This document shows positions 51,717-60,479 of a DNA stretch of 64,000 nucleotides, piece by piece. Every line of letters starts with the position of its first letter. Position 1 is the stretch's first letter. The notes under the pieces were generated by a model that searched no databases, was not told where the DNA came from, and saw only the letters and a program-made list of their open reading frames with translations. The translations under genes were made by a program, and so were the position numbers. This DNA comes from Methylorubrum rhodesianum (lineage in GTDB: Bacteria; Pseudomonadota; Alphaproteobacteria; Rhizobiales; Beijerinckiaceae): positions 1-64,000 of the forward strand of contig NZ_JACHOS010000022.1 in assembly GCF_014199985.1 (NCBI RefSeq). Direction: 5' to 3'.

Positions 51717-52679
51717 ATGGATCTTCGTCAGCTTCGGTACTTCACGCAAATCGCGGAGAGCGGGAACGTCTCGCGAGCCGCTGAGGTGCTGCGGATCGCC
51801 CAGCCCTCGCTCAGCCAACAGATGCGCAACCTTGAGGACGAGCTCGGTGTCGAACTGCTGTTCCGGCACGCCCGCGGGGTCACGCCCACGGAGCTCGGGC
51901 TGAAGTTCTACGAACACGCGCGGCGTATTCTGCAGGAGGTCGAGCGGGCCAAGGATGTCATGCGCTCACAGGCAACGAGCCCGAGCGGACGGATCTCGGT
52001 CGGATTACCGACTTCAGCCTGCCGTGGACTTTCTCTGCCACTCCACCGCGCTATGGCGGAGGCGCTTCCCAACATCAGTCTCCATATCGTCGAGGCGATG
52101 AGCGGTACGTTGGACGAGTGGATCCAATCCGGACGTCTGGACGTCGCACTGCTCTACGACCACAAAGCGTTCGAGCACGTGGCTTGGACCGAGATGATGG
52201 TCGAAGACTTGATGTTCATCGTCCCCACCTCGCATCCGCTGGCCGCGCGACGCGAGATCGAGTTCGGACAGGTCTTTCAGCAGGCACTTCCAGTGGTGCT
52301 TCCTGGCCGCCCGAATGTGCTGCGCGGCGTGATCGAGCAACTCGCGGCACGTCACGACATCACTCTGGCTGCAACGGATTGCGAGAGCCTGCCGGCGATC
52401 GCAGAGCTCGTGCGCGCTCAGGCCTTCGCGGCCATCATGCCGCATTTCGCTTTGGCTGCGGAGATCAAGCGCAGCGAGATGGTAGCTATACCAATTGTCG
52501 ATCCGACACCTTCCTGGCGACTTTCTGTTGTGGTGTCGCAGCGAACTCTGAATACGCGTGGCAGCGAGGCCGTTGCCGAAGTTCTGGCAGGCGTCATCGG
52601 AGATCTTGTCCAGCGCTCCGTCTGGCGCGCTCGTCTCAAGCCCACGGAGCGCCCCGCCCCTGCGCGCGCTCGTGCCTAA
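51717..52679 (+). CDS. LysR-family regulator divergent from the LIV/amidase operon
   Basis: A 320-residue LysR protein: MDLRQLRYFTQIAESGNVSR, PSLSQQMRNLEDELGVELLF, then GRISVGLPTSACRGLSLPLH in the effector domain, of the Nac/CynR/CatR-like branch. Start ATG 51717 is the family start. About 300 bp of AT-richer intergenic DNA separates it from the binding-protein gene and probably holds both promoters. Likely activator or repressor of that operon. Confidence 0.9.
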   Translation: MDLRQLRYFTQIAESGNVSRAAEVLRIAQPSLSQQMRNLEDELGVELLFRHARGVTPTELGLKFYEHARRILQEVERAKDVMRSQATSPSGRISVGLPTSACRGLSLPLHRAMAEALPNISLHIVEAMSGTLDEWIQSGRLDVALLYDHKAFEHVAWTEMMVEDLMFIVPTSHPLAARREIEFGQVFQQALPVVLPGRPNVLRGVIEQLAARHDITLAATDCESLPAIAELVRAQAFAAIMPHFALAAEIKRSEMVAIPIVDPTPSWRLSVVVSQRTLNTRGSEAVAEVLAGVIGDLVQRSVWRARLKPTERPAPARARA

Positions 52680-53025
52680 AACGCAGCCACATCATTTTCG
52701 GTGCGAGCATAGGTCCACCTGTGCAGCGTTGCATGTCTCAACCAACAGCTGCGCTCCGCAATGGCGACCTACGGGTACGGCGAAATTCAGCGCTCTTTGT
52801 CGAGCCACTGTCTTCCGAATGTCTGCTGCACCACATTGAGCGGTCCTTCGTCATCGGCCGTATGTATGACCGCTTTGGGTCGCAAGCGGCGGTTCAGGCG
52901 TGGCTAGCCCGATGTCGGCTCCTGGCGCACAGCCGAACAACCGACGTGCGAACTCCTGACCCCTAGTGCCGTGCCCGAGCGGTTTGGGACGGTTGGAGAG
53001 TCGGGACGTTGAGGGGTGAAGGAGG
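52680..53025. other. 346 bp without a recognised gene; contains a 44-bp dispersed repeat
   Basis: No supported frame. The right part holds the repeat at 52923-52966; the segment CCGCTTTGGGTCGCAAGCGG (52870-52889) is a short palindrome of the kind common between genes in related genomes. Confidence 0.4.
52923..52966 (+). repeat. 44-bp dispersed repeat, copy 1
   Basis: TGGCGCACAGCCGAACAA... to ...CCCCTAG; matches 59422-59465 with a few differences. Nature unknown. Confidence 0.6.
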
Positions 53026-53265
53026 ATGCCGATGCCTTCACCCTTGTCCGTCGATCTCCGCCAGCGTGTCGTCTCTGCTGTTTCGGAGGGCGCGTCCTGT
53101 CATCAGGCGGCAGCCCGGTTCGGGGTCAGCGTGTCCACCTTGATGTTGGGCAGCGACGCGGCTTGGGACAAGCTGAGGCCCTACGGGATCAAGCGGATCG
53201 TCGAGCGGCATCCGACAGAGGCGGCGAAGATCATCGTCGGCGAGCGCGAGATCCAGGTGCGCTGA
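53026..53265 (+). pseudogene. IS630-type transposase N-terminal remnant fused to unrelated code
   Basis: The first about 40 residues (LSVDLRQRVVSAVSEGASCH, QAAARFGVSVST) are the helix-turn-helix start of an IS630 transposase, similar to the intact-looking element 300 bp away. From about residue 41 the protein changes to DAAWDKLRPYGIKRIVERHP, which I do not recognise. A ribosome site (AAGGAGG) is present, so a chimeric peptide could be made. Confidence 0.6.
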
Positions 53266-53332
53266 CCAAGCGCCGAGGGATCCGCCAGCGCACGGCAGGG
53301 GCTGCATTATTTCGGCCCGACTGCTGGACCTA

Positions 53333-54374
53333 GAGCAGCATTCGATCAGGTTGGATCATATGCGTCGTAACCTGCGGCGGCGAGATAGCGGCGGCATTCG
53401 GCTGACGGGAAGCGTCTGAAGGCTCGGTGGATAGTGTTCCAGAGGTCGCTGATCGTGCGAGCGGCTTCGGCACGAAGAATGACCTTGAGCTTGGCGAAGG
53501 CGAGTTCGATCGGATTGAAGTCGGGGGAATATGCCGGCAGGTAGAGCAGCCTCGCTCCCGCCGCCTCGACGCGCTCACGGATACCGCTGACCTTGTGGGC
53601 GGGCAGATTGTCGAGCACGACCGTGTCACCGGGCCTGAGAGCTGGGACAAGGGTTTCTTCGACATAGCCGCGGAAGCGAGCGCCCGTCATCGGTCCATCG
53701 AAGAGTGCGGTGGCCGTCAGGCCGCTTCTGCGCAGGCCGGCCGTGACCGTGATGGTCTTCCAGTGGCCGAACGGCACTGCGACCCGGCAGCGTTCGCCGC
53801 GCGGGGCCCGCCCATAGCGGCGGACCATCTTCGTGTTGGTGGCGGTCTCGTCGAGTAACACGAGCCTGTCCGGGTCGAGATCGAGTTGGTGCTCGAACCA
53901 GGACAGGCGTGCGGCCTTCACGTCCTCCCGCTCCTGCTCGGCGGCGTGGGCGGTGTTTTTTTTGCGCGTGCTGCCGTGGCGCTTGAAGAAGCGGGACAGG
54001 CTACTGACCCCGACCCGCAGGCCTCGTTCGGCCAGACGGTCGCGCAGCTCATGCAAGTACAGCTCGGGCTGTGCTTCGTAGGTCTGCCGGATCAGATCAG
54101 CCTGCGCCTCGATGGTGTGCGAGCGTTGATCGCCGCCCATCGGCCCTCCTGCACGAAGGCCCCGTGCCAGCGCACAGCGCTGGCCGGGCTGACCTCGAAG
54201 CGCCGTGCCGCTTCCCGGCGCGAGGCCCCAGCTTCGATTGCGGCCACGACGCGGTCGCGCAGATCAACGGACAAGGCAGCCGCCATCGGCTCTCCTCCTC
54301 GGAAAGCCGTCCATCGAATCACAAATCCGTCCCAGCCGAAACCCCAGACGATTCAATCCGGTCGGTGCCTGCTC
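53333..54374 (-). mobile_element. IS630-family insertion sequence
   Basis: Ends GAGCAGCATTCGATCAGG and GAGCAGGCACCGACCGGA (reverse complement of the right end) form imperfect inverted repeats; both sides are flanked by TA (53331-53332 and 54375-54376), the IS630 target. 1042 bp, one two-part transposase on the minus strand. Confidence 0.87.
53346..54286 (-). pseudogene. IS630 transposase, broken near residue 50
   Basis: Part one from ATG 54286 (GAGGAGGAG ribosome site): ALSVDLRDRVVAAIEAGASR, EGRWAAINAR. Part two from 54140 in another phase: MGGDQRSHTIEAQADLIRQT, first Asp LVLLDETATNTKM, second Asp VVLDNLPAHK, and YSPDFNPIELAFAKLK with Glu. The junction lacks the expected K-P between RWAA and MGGD, which a 16-bp deletion between direct repeats GATGGGCGGCGA would explain. 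Programmed shifting is less likely. Confidence 0.7.
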
Positions 54375-54434
54375 TAGACGGTGCTACGCAATCTTGTGAC
54401 TCGCATTTGCCGCCAGTGTCGGCATTTAAGCGAT

Positions 54435-54641
54435 ATGAAGATCCTCGCGATTTATTTTCGAGCAAAGGCCGAGCTCTGCCGGGAGTTGGCAGATACTATA
54501 TCCGACCAACGAAATCAGGTTGCTTCAAAACTTCGCAGCATGGCTGACGAGTTTGAGCAGAACGCGAGCGTTCTCGAAGACCGGCTTGCGAATGAGGGTG
54601 AGGCGGAAGAAGTACAGATTAATAATCCCGACCGCCACTGA
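54435..54641 (+). CDS. Small helical hypothetical protein
   Basis: 68 residues: YFRAKAELCRELADTISDQR and KLRSMADEFEQNASVLEDRL form a helical hairpin like the many small AxECR-type proteins of rhizobia and methylobacteria. Function unknown. Start ATG 54435 has no clear ribosome site; assignment rests on the family-like pattern. Confidence 0.5.
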   Translation: MKILAIYFRAKAELCRELADTISDQRNQVASKLRSMADEFEQNASVLEDRLANEGEAEEVQINNPDRH

Positions 54642-54765
54642 CCTATAGACATCCGAAGGACAGGCGGATCCTGCAGCGAGGACAGAGGCATGGCGACAGG
54701 CGCCAGCGATGATGACTGCATGGCCAAGGTGCGGAAGCGGATGCTCACGGCGGCGCGGGGAGCTT

Positions 54766-54853
54766 GAAACGAAAAACCCCGCCGCGGCTGAGCCGGGCGG
54801 GATCAGTCTGCCATGTAAGTCAAAACCCGCTGAAGGGCGGGCATGAGGCAGAC
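54766..54853 (-). repeat. Dispersed two-hairpin repeat, copy 2
   Basis: Reverse-complement homologue of 17903-17984, with the same two stems and the same T-run at its 3' end on the minus strand. First-hairpin stem differs by base changes. Could act as a terminator for leftward transcription. Confidence 0.7.
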
Positions 54854-54968
54854 GGACCGGGGAGACGGTTTCATCCCCAACCGACCATGCACCGAGATCA
54901 TTCGACCCGTGAGCAGCCTGTGTGGAGAAGGCTATCCCTGTCGAGCGCTATCCCGGCAATAGGCCGGC

Positions 54969-55154
54969 ATGCAGAAGCTCGCGATCCTCCTCGAAATCGT
55001 CATGCTCATCCTCCTTGGCATCGCGCTGTCTGCCGTCGGGCTCTACGTTCTAGAGGTGGCGTTTGGGGTGCCGCTTGAACAAAAAGACCCTGCGCCGGCG
55101 GACCGGGCGGGGCTGATGACACGGCGTCAGGTCGGCGCGGGCCTGCCGCTATAA
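54969..55154 (+). CDS. Small single-span membrane protein (tentative)
   Basis: 61 residues with one clear membrane helix (ILLEIVMLILLGIALSAVGL) followed by a polar tail. No family. The tail overlaps a degenerate version of the two-hairpin repeat sequence (55074-55115). Weak support; listed because the hydrophobic profile is convincing. Confidence 0.35.
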   Translation: MQKLAILLEIVMLILLGIALSAVGLYVLEVAFGVPLEQKDPAPADRAGLMTRRQVGAGLPL

Positions 55155-55334
55155 CGTTCGCCAGAGCGCTTCCAGTCCACGCTCCAGGCAAGCGCGCTTG
55201 ATCCCTGACCATGCATACTCAGCGGGCGATGCAACCCAACGTTTGTTGACTTGTAGTTTTGCGTTTTGTTGGCTACAACCCTTGTCCCCAATTGGCCTCC
55301 CATCGCAAGACTCCAACCGGGCGGACTCCGAAAC

Positions 55335-55742
55335 ATGAGCACATCCGTTCCGAAGCCTAGGCACACCACTGAGGCTGATCGCATCGTAGGGCTCAGGATC
55401 ACCACGCTGCGCAAGGCGCGAGGCCTGAGCCAGACTGCCCTTGGGACCGCCGTGGGCGTAACGTTCCAGCAGGTCCAGAAGTACGAGAAGGGCCTGAACC
55501 GCGTCGGCGCCGGGCGCCTGAGCGAGATCGCCCATCTCCTCGAAGTGCCGGTTTCCGCCTTCTTCGAAGAGGCCGATGGCGCCACTGCCCAGAAGCAGAC
55601 AGAGGTAGTCGACTTTCTGCGGGTCCACGGAGCTGTCGATCTGCTGCGCGCCTTCGCCACGATCGAGGACGATCAGCTGCGCCGCAAGGTTCTAGCGATC
55701 GTCCGCAGCGTTGCTCGTACCGTTTCAGCAAAAAGCTCGTAA
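55335..55742 (+). CDS. XRE-family helix-turn-helix regulator
   Basis: 135 residues. The N-terminal Cro/C1 HTH reads GLRITTLRKARGLSQTALGT, AVGVTFQQVQKYEKGLNRVG, ISEIA-like LSEIAHLLEVPVSAFFEEAD, a form very common in Hyphomicrobiales. The C-terminus is a helical segment (LLRAFATIEDDQLRRKVLAI). ATG 55335 matches the family start; the frame is open upstream. Likely a phage- or accessory-associated repressor; it ends convergently into the next gene. Confidence 0.85.
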   Translation: MSTSVPKPRHTTEADRIVGLRITTLRKARGLSQTALGTAVGVTFQQVQKYEKGLNRVGAGRLSEIAHLLEVPVSAFFEEADGATAQKQTEVVDFLRVHGAVDLLRAFATIEDDQLRRKVLAIVRSVARTVSAKSS

Positions 55743-55999
55743 GATCTGAAAGATCCGCCAAGCGGTGTCTGCCGCTCCACGCACAGCGCCCGCACCACCT
55801 CCTCCGGTGTCTTCCGGGCGAATGTCACAATCGGCCCAATGGTGATCTCGGACCGGGCGTGCAGCCGCTCGCCCAGCGCGCTGATGACCGGGCTGATGCG
55901 CTTGCACGGCCCAATGAACAGGTAAGCTCGAGCGTCCTTGGCCGGCTTCCCGCTCGCAAGCATGCCGACTAGGGTGACCGCAATGAAGCAGGGCGTCAT
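55673..55999 (-). CDS. Hypothetical protein of the lysis-cassette region
   Basis: 108 residues. A short N-terminal hydrophobic stretch (FIAVTLVGMLASG), then YLFIGPCKRISPVISALGER and IGPIVTFARKTPEEVVRALC. No family recognised. It overlaps the previous minus-strand gene by 4 bp, suggesting coupling, and its 3' end overlaps the convergent XRE gene by 70 bp. Possibly a phage spanin-like or accessory lysis protein (speculative). Confidence 0.5.
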   Translation of the reverse strand: MTPCFIAVTLVGMLASGKPAKDARAYLFIGPCKRISPVISALGERLHARSEITIGPIVTFARKTPEEVVRALCVERQTPLGGSFRSYELFAETVRATLRTIARTLRRS

Positions 56000-56388
56000 C
56001 GTCGCCCACCTCGCGGCGGATTTTCGTGCGTGTCGTCGTGGTGGTTCAGTACGTCAGTGAGCCGCTGGAGCACCTGCGCGAACTGGCTAGCGTGCTGCGC
56101 CTCCTCCGAGGTCGTGTCCGCCCGGATCGCCACGGTCAGATCCTTGATCGCCGCGGTGAGGTCGACCACCGCCATGCTGTCGGACAGCGCTGTGCCAGCC
56201 ACCTGCGCCACGTCCCGCGCTACCTCTGGCTTCAGCGCCTCCGCCTTCTGCGTCTCGATGCGGTAGTCGAAGAAGGTCATCAGGAAGCCGGTCAGCGGGA
56301 CGAGGAGGGCGGCGGCTGCGGCGCTGACCGCGACGATGATCGCGGGCCAGGTATCAAGCTGCGGAAGAGGATCAGGAGCTGCCGCCAC
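55996..56388 (-). CDS. Small membrane-anchored protein of the lysis-cassette region
   Basis: 130 residues: one N-terminal membrane helix (PAIIVAVSAAAAALLVPLTG), then a helical, probably coiled-coil region (DSMAVVDLTAAIKDLTVAIR) and a basic end. Overlaps the gene downstream by 4 bp and the broken membrane gene upstream by 17 bp. Gene order (holin-like, membrane proteins) resembles a phage lysis module. Confidence 0.55.
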   Translation of the reverse strand: MAAAPDPLPQLDTWPAIIVAVSAAAAALLVPLTGFLMTFFDYRIETQKAEALKPEVARDVAQVAGTALSDSMAVVDLTAAIKDLTVAIRADTTSEEAQHASQFAQVLQRLTDVLNHHDDTHENPPRGGRR

Positions 56389-56860
56389 CGTTCTGCCTCC
56401 TGCGTGCTCTGAACCCGAACGTGTCTTCCGCCGCCATGTCGCTGGCCGCGCGTCCTGAGGCGTGCAGCTGGGCGAAGGCGAGGATGGTGTAGACGGCGAC
56501 GTCCGTCGTGATGGGCGGCGCTGTGAGCAGGAAGCCGAGGGCGATCGCGAGCCAGAACACGAAGCCGCCGAGGCAGCCCAGGGTGCGGATGAGCGAGGTT
56601 TCGCGCCCGCGCCGCCCGTTCATCCAGAGCGCTAGGAGACGGACGGAGCCGAAGAACAGGCACAGCGCGCCGCGCCTTCCACTCGCTGATGAGCGAGGCG
56701 ATGACACGGAAGCTCTCGTTGCCGAAGGTGTTGGTCGGCGCAGCCAGCACGAGGCCGACGGCGATCAGCGAGAGCCAGATTTCAGCCCAGCGGGACTGTT
56801 CGTAGCGGAGCGCACGGCGGATCCGCTCGTTGATGGCGGGATCGGGTCATAGACCAGCAT
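56372..56860 (-). pseudogene. Phage-like membrane protein, frameshifted
   Basis: Pieces in three phases: MLVYDP at 56860; ERIRRALRYEQSRWAEIWLS, LIAVGLVLAAPTNTFGNESF in a second; LCLFFGSVRLLALWMNGRRG and LGGFVFWLAIALGFLLTAPP in a third. Two or three membrane helices in sum. Shifts lie near ATCCCGCC and GGCGCGGCGCGC, which are error- or slippage-prone. Confidence 0.55.
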
Positions 56861-56907
56861 CCGCTTGCCCTTTCCGATCCGTCCCGTCCGTGCGGTGTGG
56901 GGCATGC

Positions 56908-57474
56908 TCAGCGCTGAACCATCTCGTCCGCTTGCCGCAACTCGTCGGCAGACGGCGGGGCAAAGCCGCCGATCCGGTCGAGCGCAGGGATCAGCACGTT
57001 CTGCTCGCTGGCATAGTCGTCGAGATCGAGCTTGCGGAACATGCCGGCTGCGATGCCGTCCGGACCGCCGGCCGCCTTGATGACCGCGGGCGGGGCCGTG
57101 TCGATGATGTACTGCGTGCCCTTGGCGATCACCGGCACCGCCACACTGGCCGACAGGGTCTTGCCCTTGGCCGCGCCCTGGACCGCGTTCAGACCGAAGC
57201 CGACGGCCGCCTCGAGCATCATCTCGACGCGCCGCTGCGAGAGGAACAGGGTCGCCCACGGGTAGACCTTGCGGATGGCCTGGATGACGTAGCCGGCGAT
57301 GATCGGGATGAGGATGGTGAGGATCGGCTCGCGCAGGGACACAGCGAGCGCAACGAGCCAGTCGCCCCAGGGTGCGATCACCGCCTTGTCGCCGACGGTG
57401 GCGATCTCAGCGGCGAGGGCGGGCGACACGAAACAGGCGAGCGCCAGCGCCGCGAGCAGAAGCACACGGGTCAT
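56908..57474 (-). CDS. Holin-like/phage membrane protein with signal peptide
   Basis: 188 residues: cleavable-looking signal (VLLLAALALACFVSPALAAE), a membrane helix (PILTILIPIIAGYVIQAIRK), an amphipathic VEMMLEAAVGFGLNAVQGAA and an acidic C-terminus. A stub of the same gene lies at 21265-21328 next to an endolysin, which supports a phage lysis role. Not matched to a named family. The upstream neighbour is an IS5-family element. Confidence 0.6.
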   Translation of the reverse strand: MTRVLLLAALALACFVSPALAAEIATVGDKAVIAPWGDWLVALAVSLREPILTILIPIIAGYVIQAIRKVYPWATLFLSQRRVEMMLEAAVGFGLNAVQGAAKGKTLSASVAVPVIAKGTQYIIDTAPPAVIKAAGGPDGIAAGMFRKLDLDDYASEQNVLIPALDRIGGFAPPSADELRQADEMVQR

Positions 57475-57539
57475 GGTGATGGTCCTGATGGTGGGGATGC
57501 GCGGCGGGCCCGGCCGGCTCGGTCACTACTATCGTGCTA

Positions 57540-58387
57540 GGTAGGGGACTCATTCAGGTCCATGCAACGACGCAGGACACGAGCGCGACGGCGGCCAGAT
57601 AGTTGCAAGACAAGCGGTCATAGCGGGTCGCGATGCGCCGCCAGTTTTTGAGATGGCCGAATAAGCGCTCGATCCGATTGCGCCGCCGATATGCGATCCG
57701 GCCGTACTTGTAGGGGACCGTCCGGGTGGCCGTGGATGGGATGGTGGCGATCACCTTGCGGCTCTTCAGCCAATCCCTCAGGCTCTGTGCGTCGTAGGCC
57801 TTGTCGGCAATCAGGCGCTTGGGCGGCACGACGGCCTGCAGCAGAGGCAGCGCCATGCTGATGTCGGCCACGTTGCCCGGCGTCAGGGCGAACGCAACCG
57901 GTCGGCCACGACCATCGGCCAAGCAATGGATTTTGCTCGTGAACCCGCCGCGCGAGCGGCCGATGACTTGGCTCCAGGCCCCCCTTTTCCGCCGGATGCC
58001 GAGCGGTGTGCCTTCACGTGAGAGGCATCGAGCATCAGTTCCTCGGGGACAGGACCTGCGGCAGCGATCCTGGCAAACAAGCGCTGCCAGACACCGCGCT
58101 GAGACCACCTATTGTAGCGGTTGTAGATCGTCGTGTGTGGGCCATAGGTGGAGGGCGTGTCCTGCCAACGGCATCCGACCTTCAGCACGTGCAGGATGCC
58201 GCTGATGACCCGCCTGTCATCGACCCGAGGTTTGCCCGGTTGGCCGTGAGGCAGATGGGGCTCAATCCGCGCCCAAGCCTCATCCGAGAGCCAGAACAAC
58301 CGTGCCATCGCGATCCTCCTGCGCTGGAAACCCCAAACCCAGGAAGAAAACGCAAGCGGACGCAAATGGTTGTATGAGTTCCCAACC
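57540..58387 (-). mobile_element. IS5-family insertion sequence (second)
   Basis: Ends GGTAGGGGACTCATTCA and GGTTGGGAACTCATACA (reverse complement of the right end) are imperfect inverted repeats; TA flanks both sides inside a CTAG-like target. 848 bp. It separates the holin-like gene from the endolysin stub. Confidence 0.87.
57554..58308 (-). CDS. IS5-family transposase, two frames
   Basis: Frame A from ATG 58308 (AGGAGG site): MARLFWLSDEAWARIEPHLP, RWQDTPSTYGPHTTIYNRYN and first Asp ELMLDASHVKAHRSA. Frame B to 57554: GRSRGGFTSKIHCLADGRGR, second Asp LIADKAYDAQSL, Glu in NRIERLFGHLKNWRRIATRY. A -1 shift at an A4G6 run near 57980-57990 would join them, as in related elements. Confidence 0.82.
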
Positions 58388-58647
58388 TAGTCCGAAGGAG
58401 CTACTTGAGCGTCCTGGGAGCAACGGGCACGAAGGACTCGGCCTGCAGAACATCCGCGCCACGGTGCAGGTCGCAGATGACGGGCTGGTGCAGGGGCGCC
58501 GGCCCGTTGCCATCTGGTCGGACTCTGGCGTTCTGGGCCAGCACCCCGATCGCAGTAAGCCACTATGTTCGGCTGAGCCCCTCCGGTGCGAGGTGTATAA
58601 ATCGGTGTCGTGATACCGCAGGTCGCCTTCCAATACTGCGGCAAGCG

Positions 58648-58730
58648 ACCGGCGGGTCGGTATTAAGGTTCCCCTTGAGTGCCGACCCGCTGCACTTACG
58701 CTTCACTCACGCCCGAGCGCGCGGTGCAGA
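58648..58730. repeat. Hairpin repeat unit 1 of 3
   Basis: GCGGGTCGGT ... GCCGACCCGC stem followed by CTCACGCCCGAGCGCGCG. Shares both stem and tail with the unit at 58853. Confidence 0.55.
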
Positions 58731-58852
58731 TGCAAGTTTCAACGCTCTAGCTTGCATTCATTATAAGAATCGGACGCATCTTGATCTTTTTCCCAAAGCG
58801 TTAGCAGGAGTTTGCTGCCGTTCTGTCTGTTGCCGGTCAGCTCCTGGACAGA

Positions 58853-58935
58853 CGGCCAGCGGGTCGGTGCCTTAGAGGGGGCGCTAGGGGCCGGCCCGCT
58901 GCTTTTAGGCCTCGCTCACACCCGAGCGCGCGCCG
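58853..58935. repeat. Hairpin repeat unit 2 of 3
   Basis: GCGGGTCGGTGCC ... GGCCGGCCCGC stem, then CTCACACCCGAGCGCGCG, as in unit 1. Confidence 0.55.
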
Positions 58936-58975
58936 GCGATCGTCGTCGGCAGCTTGTGCGCCGCCGGCAGCGGCA

Positions 58976-59049
58976 TCGCCGTTTGCTCCTGAAGGCCCGA
59001 GGTCATACCCGCGCGCCAAGAGCGCGCGCTGGATCTCAGCGACGTCCAT
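58976..59049 (-). pseudogene. Endolysin N-terminal stub
   Basis: ATG 59049, ribosome site CGGAGAA, MDVAEIQRALLARGYDLGPS, then the match to the endolysin at 21559-22187 stops after GANGDA. Only the start of the peptidoglycan-binding domain remains. It keeps the ATG that the other copy has lost. Confidence 0.65.
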
Positions 59050-59186
59050 GTTGGTGTTCTCCGATATGGAGGAATGCTCGGCATCACCCGGCCGGCTCGG
59101 GAAAAATTCAACTAGAAATATCGTTTGTCATTTCAGTGATGCTCACTGATTGGCAAAATTCAGTGCCGCTGCGCTGATTCAGTCTG

Positions 59187-59245
59187 GCCAGCGGTCGGCG
59201 GGCCGGTGATCGAGTCCCCTCTCACCCGGCCCGCCGCCACCTACG
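59187..59245. repeat. Hairpin repeat unit 3 of 3
   Basis: GGCGGGCCGG ... CCGGCCCGCC stem preceded by TGGCCAGCGG, like unit 2; the common tail is absent. Confidence 0.45.
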
Positions 59246-59421
59246 ACCTCCGACGGCCATTGTAGCTTTCGCTGATGTATTGGGAAGATATTCTGGTTGT
59301 ATGGTAGGATTTCACAGGCTGGTTTGCGCCAGTATGGGCGCGAGTAAGCCGTGTTGAGGCCGAGCGAGGCGGTCTTTTTTCTGCTTTGATCTTCGATCAG
59401 ACGGCGCCTTTAGCCCTGAGG

Positions 59422-59465
59422 TGGCGCACAGCCGAACAATCGGTGCGCGAACTCTTGACCCTTAG
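59422..59465 (+). repeat. 44-bp dispersed repeat, copy 2
   Basis: Near-identical to 52923-52966, same orientation. Confidence 0.6.
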
Positions 59466-59609
59466 CTGATTTTAAGCGCTGATCCCTCGAAGAGCTGCTC
59501 TGCACCCCAAAGCAGACGCCTTGCGGACGGCCATAACATCAACAGGATCGGGCACATCGGCGAGCGGTGAGGAGGTGAAGCCAAGCCGGTCCCGTCGCCC
59601 GCCGCCTGA

Positions 59610-60356
59610 TCAGTGGTGCGCGACAAGCATCCAAATGGCCATGCCGACCATCATCAGGTTCTCGGTCAGCGAGACGAAGCCGAGCGGAACGCTGCCCGAG
59701 CCGCCGACGCAGGCGCACTTTATCTCGCGATGGTCGATGTAGACCGCCTTGACCACCGAGACGGCGCCGAGGGTACCGATGAACAGGGCCACCGGGATCG
59801 ACAGCCAGTTCAAGGCGCCCGCCACCATCAGCACGCCGGCCAGCGCCTCGCAGAACGGGTAGGCGTAGGCGTAGCGGACCCAGCGCTGGGCGAGCAGGTC
59901 GTAGCCCAGGAACATCGAGGAAAAGGTCTCGACGTCCTGCAGCTTGAGGATGGCCAGCACGCACATGCTGAAGGCGATGAACCATTCGCCCGCCCTCATC
60001 GTCAGCGGCGTCCCGTAGGCCGCGTAGCTCGCCGCCAACGCCATCAGGGCGGTCATGGCGAACACGGCGACGACGGGCGTGTAGCTAGTCGCGTCCGGGT
60101 CCTTGACCGCCCTGCCGAGATGACGCCGCAGGTCGTTGTAGCCACCGATGCGCTGCCCGCCGATGAAGGTTTGCGGCGTGGTCTTCACGTCGTGCTCGGC
60201 CTTGAAGGCGTCGGTCTCCTCGCGCGTCGTTAGCCAGTGATCGTCGACCGTGAAGCCCTCTCGTTCGAGCAGGTCCTTGGTCTTCAGTCCGTAGGGGCAG
60301 ACGTGCTTCTCCATCACCATCCGGTAGACGATGGCCCTGCGGGTGGTGTCGAGCAT
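59610..60356 (-). CDS. Glutaredoxin-MauE/DoxX-like fusion membrane protein
   Basis: 248 residues. Residues 1-80 are glutaredoxin-like with active site Cys20-Pro-Tyr-Gly and the cis-Pro loop TTPQTFIGGQRIGGYNDL. The rest is four membrane helices (PVVAVFAMTALMALAASYAA; FIAFSMCVLAILKLQ; ALAGVLMVAGALNWLSIPVA; MMVGMAIWMLVA) with EIKCACVGG, a Cys pair as in MauE-type redox membrane proteins. It may pass reducing equivalents across the inner membrane for disulfide exchange; the partner is unknown. Confidence 0.8.
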   Translation of the reverse strand: MLDTTRRAIVYRMVMEKHVCPYGLKTKDLLEREGFTVDDHWLTTREETDAFKAEHDVKTTPQTFIGGQRIGGYNDLRRHLGRAVKDPDATSYTPVVAVFAMTALMALAASYAAYGTPLTMRAGEWFIAFSMCVLAILKLQDVETFSSMFLGYDLLAQRWVRYAYAYPFCEALAGVLMVAGALNWLSIPVALFIGTLGAVSVVKAVYIDHREIKCACVGGSGSVPLGFVSLTENLMMVGMAIWMLVAHH

Positions 60357-60479
60357 GGATCGGCTCCTCGTTGCCGGTGGTCCTGTTCGAGGGACAACCC
60401 GCGAACCGTCGGATCGGGCACGGGCGGAGGTGACGCGTCCGCCGGCTCCGCCCGGGAGGCCCGCCGAAACCCGTGACGG

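Larger units (their letters stand above)
58388..59609. other. 1.2 kb without an intact gene; hairpin repeats and an endolysin stub
   Basis: Contains three related GC-rich hairpins (58648-58730, 58853-58935, 59187-59245), an endolysin N-terminal stub (58976-59049) and a 44-bp dispersed repeat (59422-59465). Open frames here show no family resemblance and no good ribosome sites. Confidence 0.5.
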
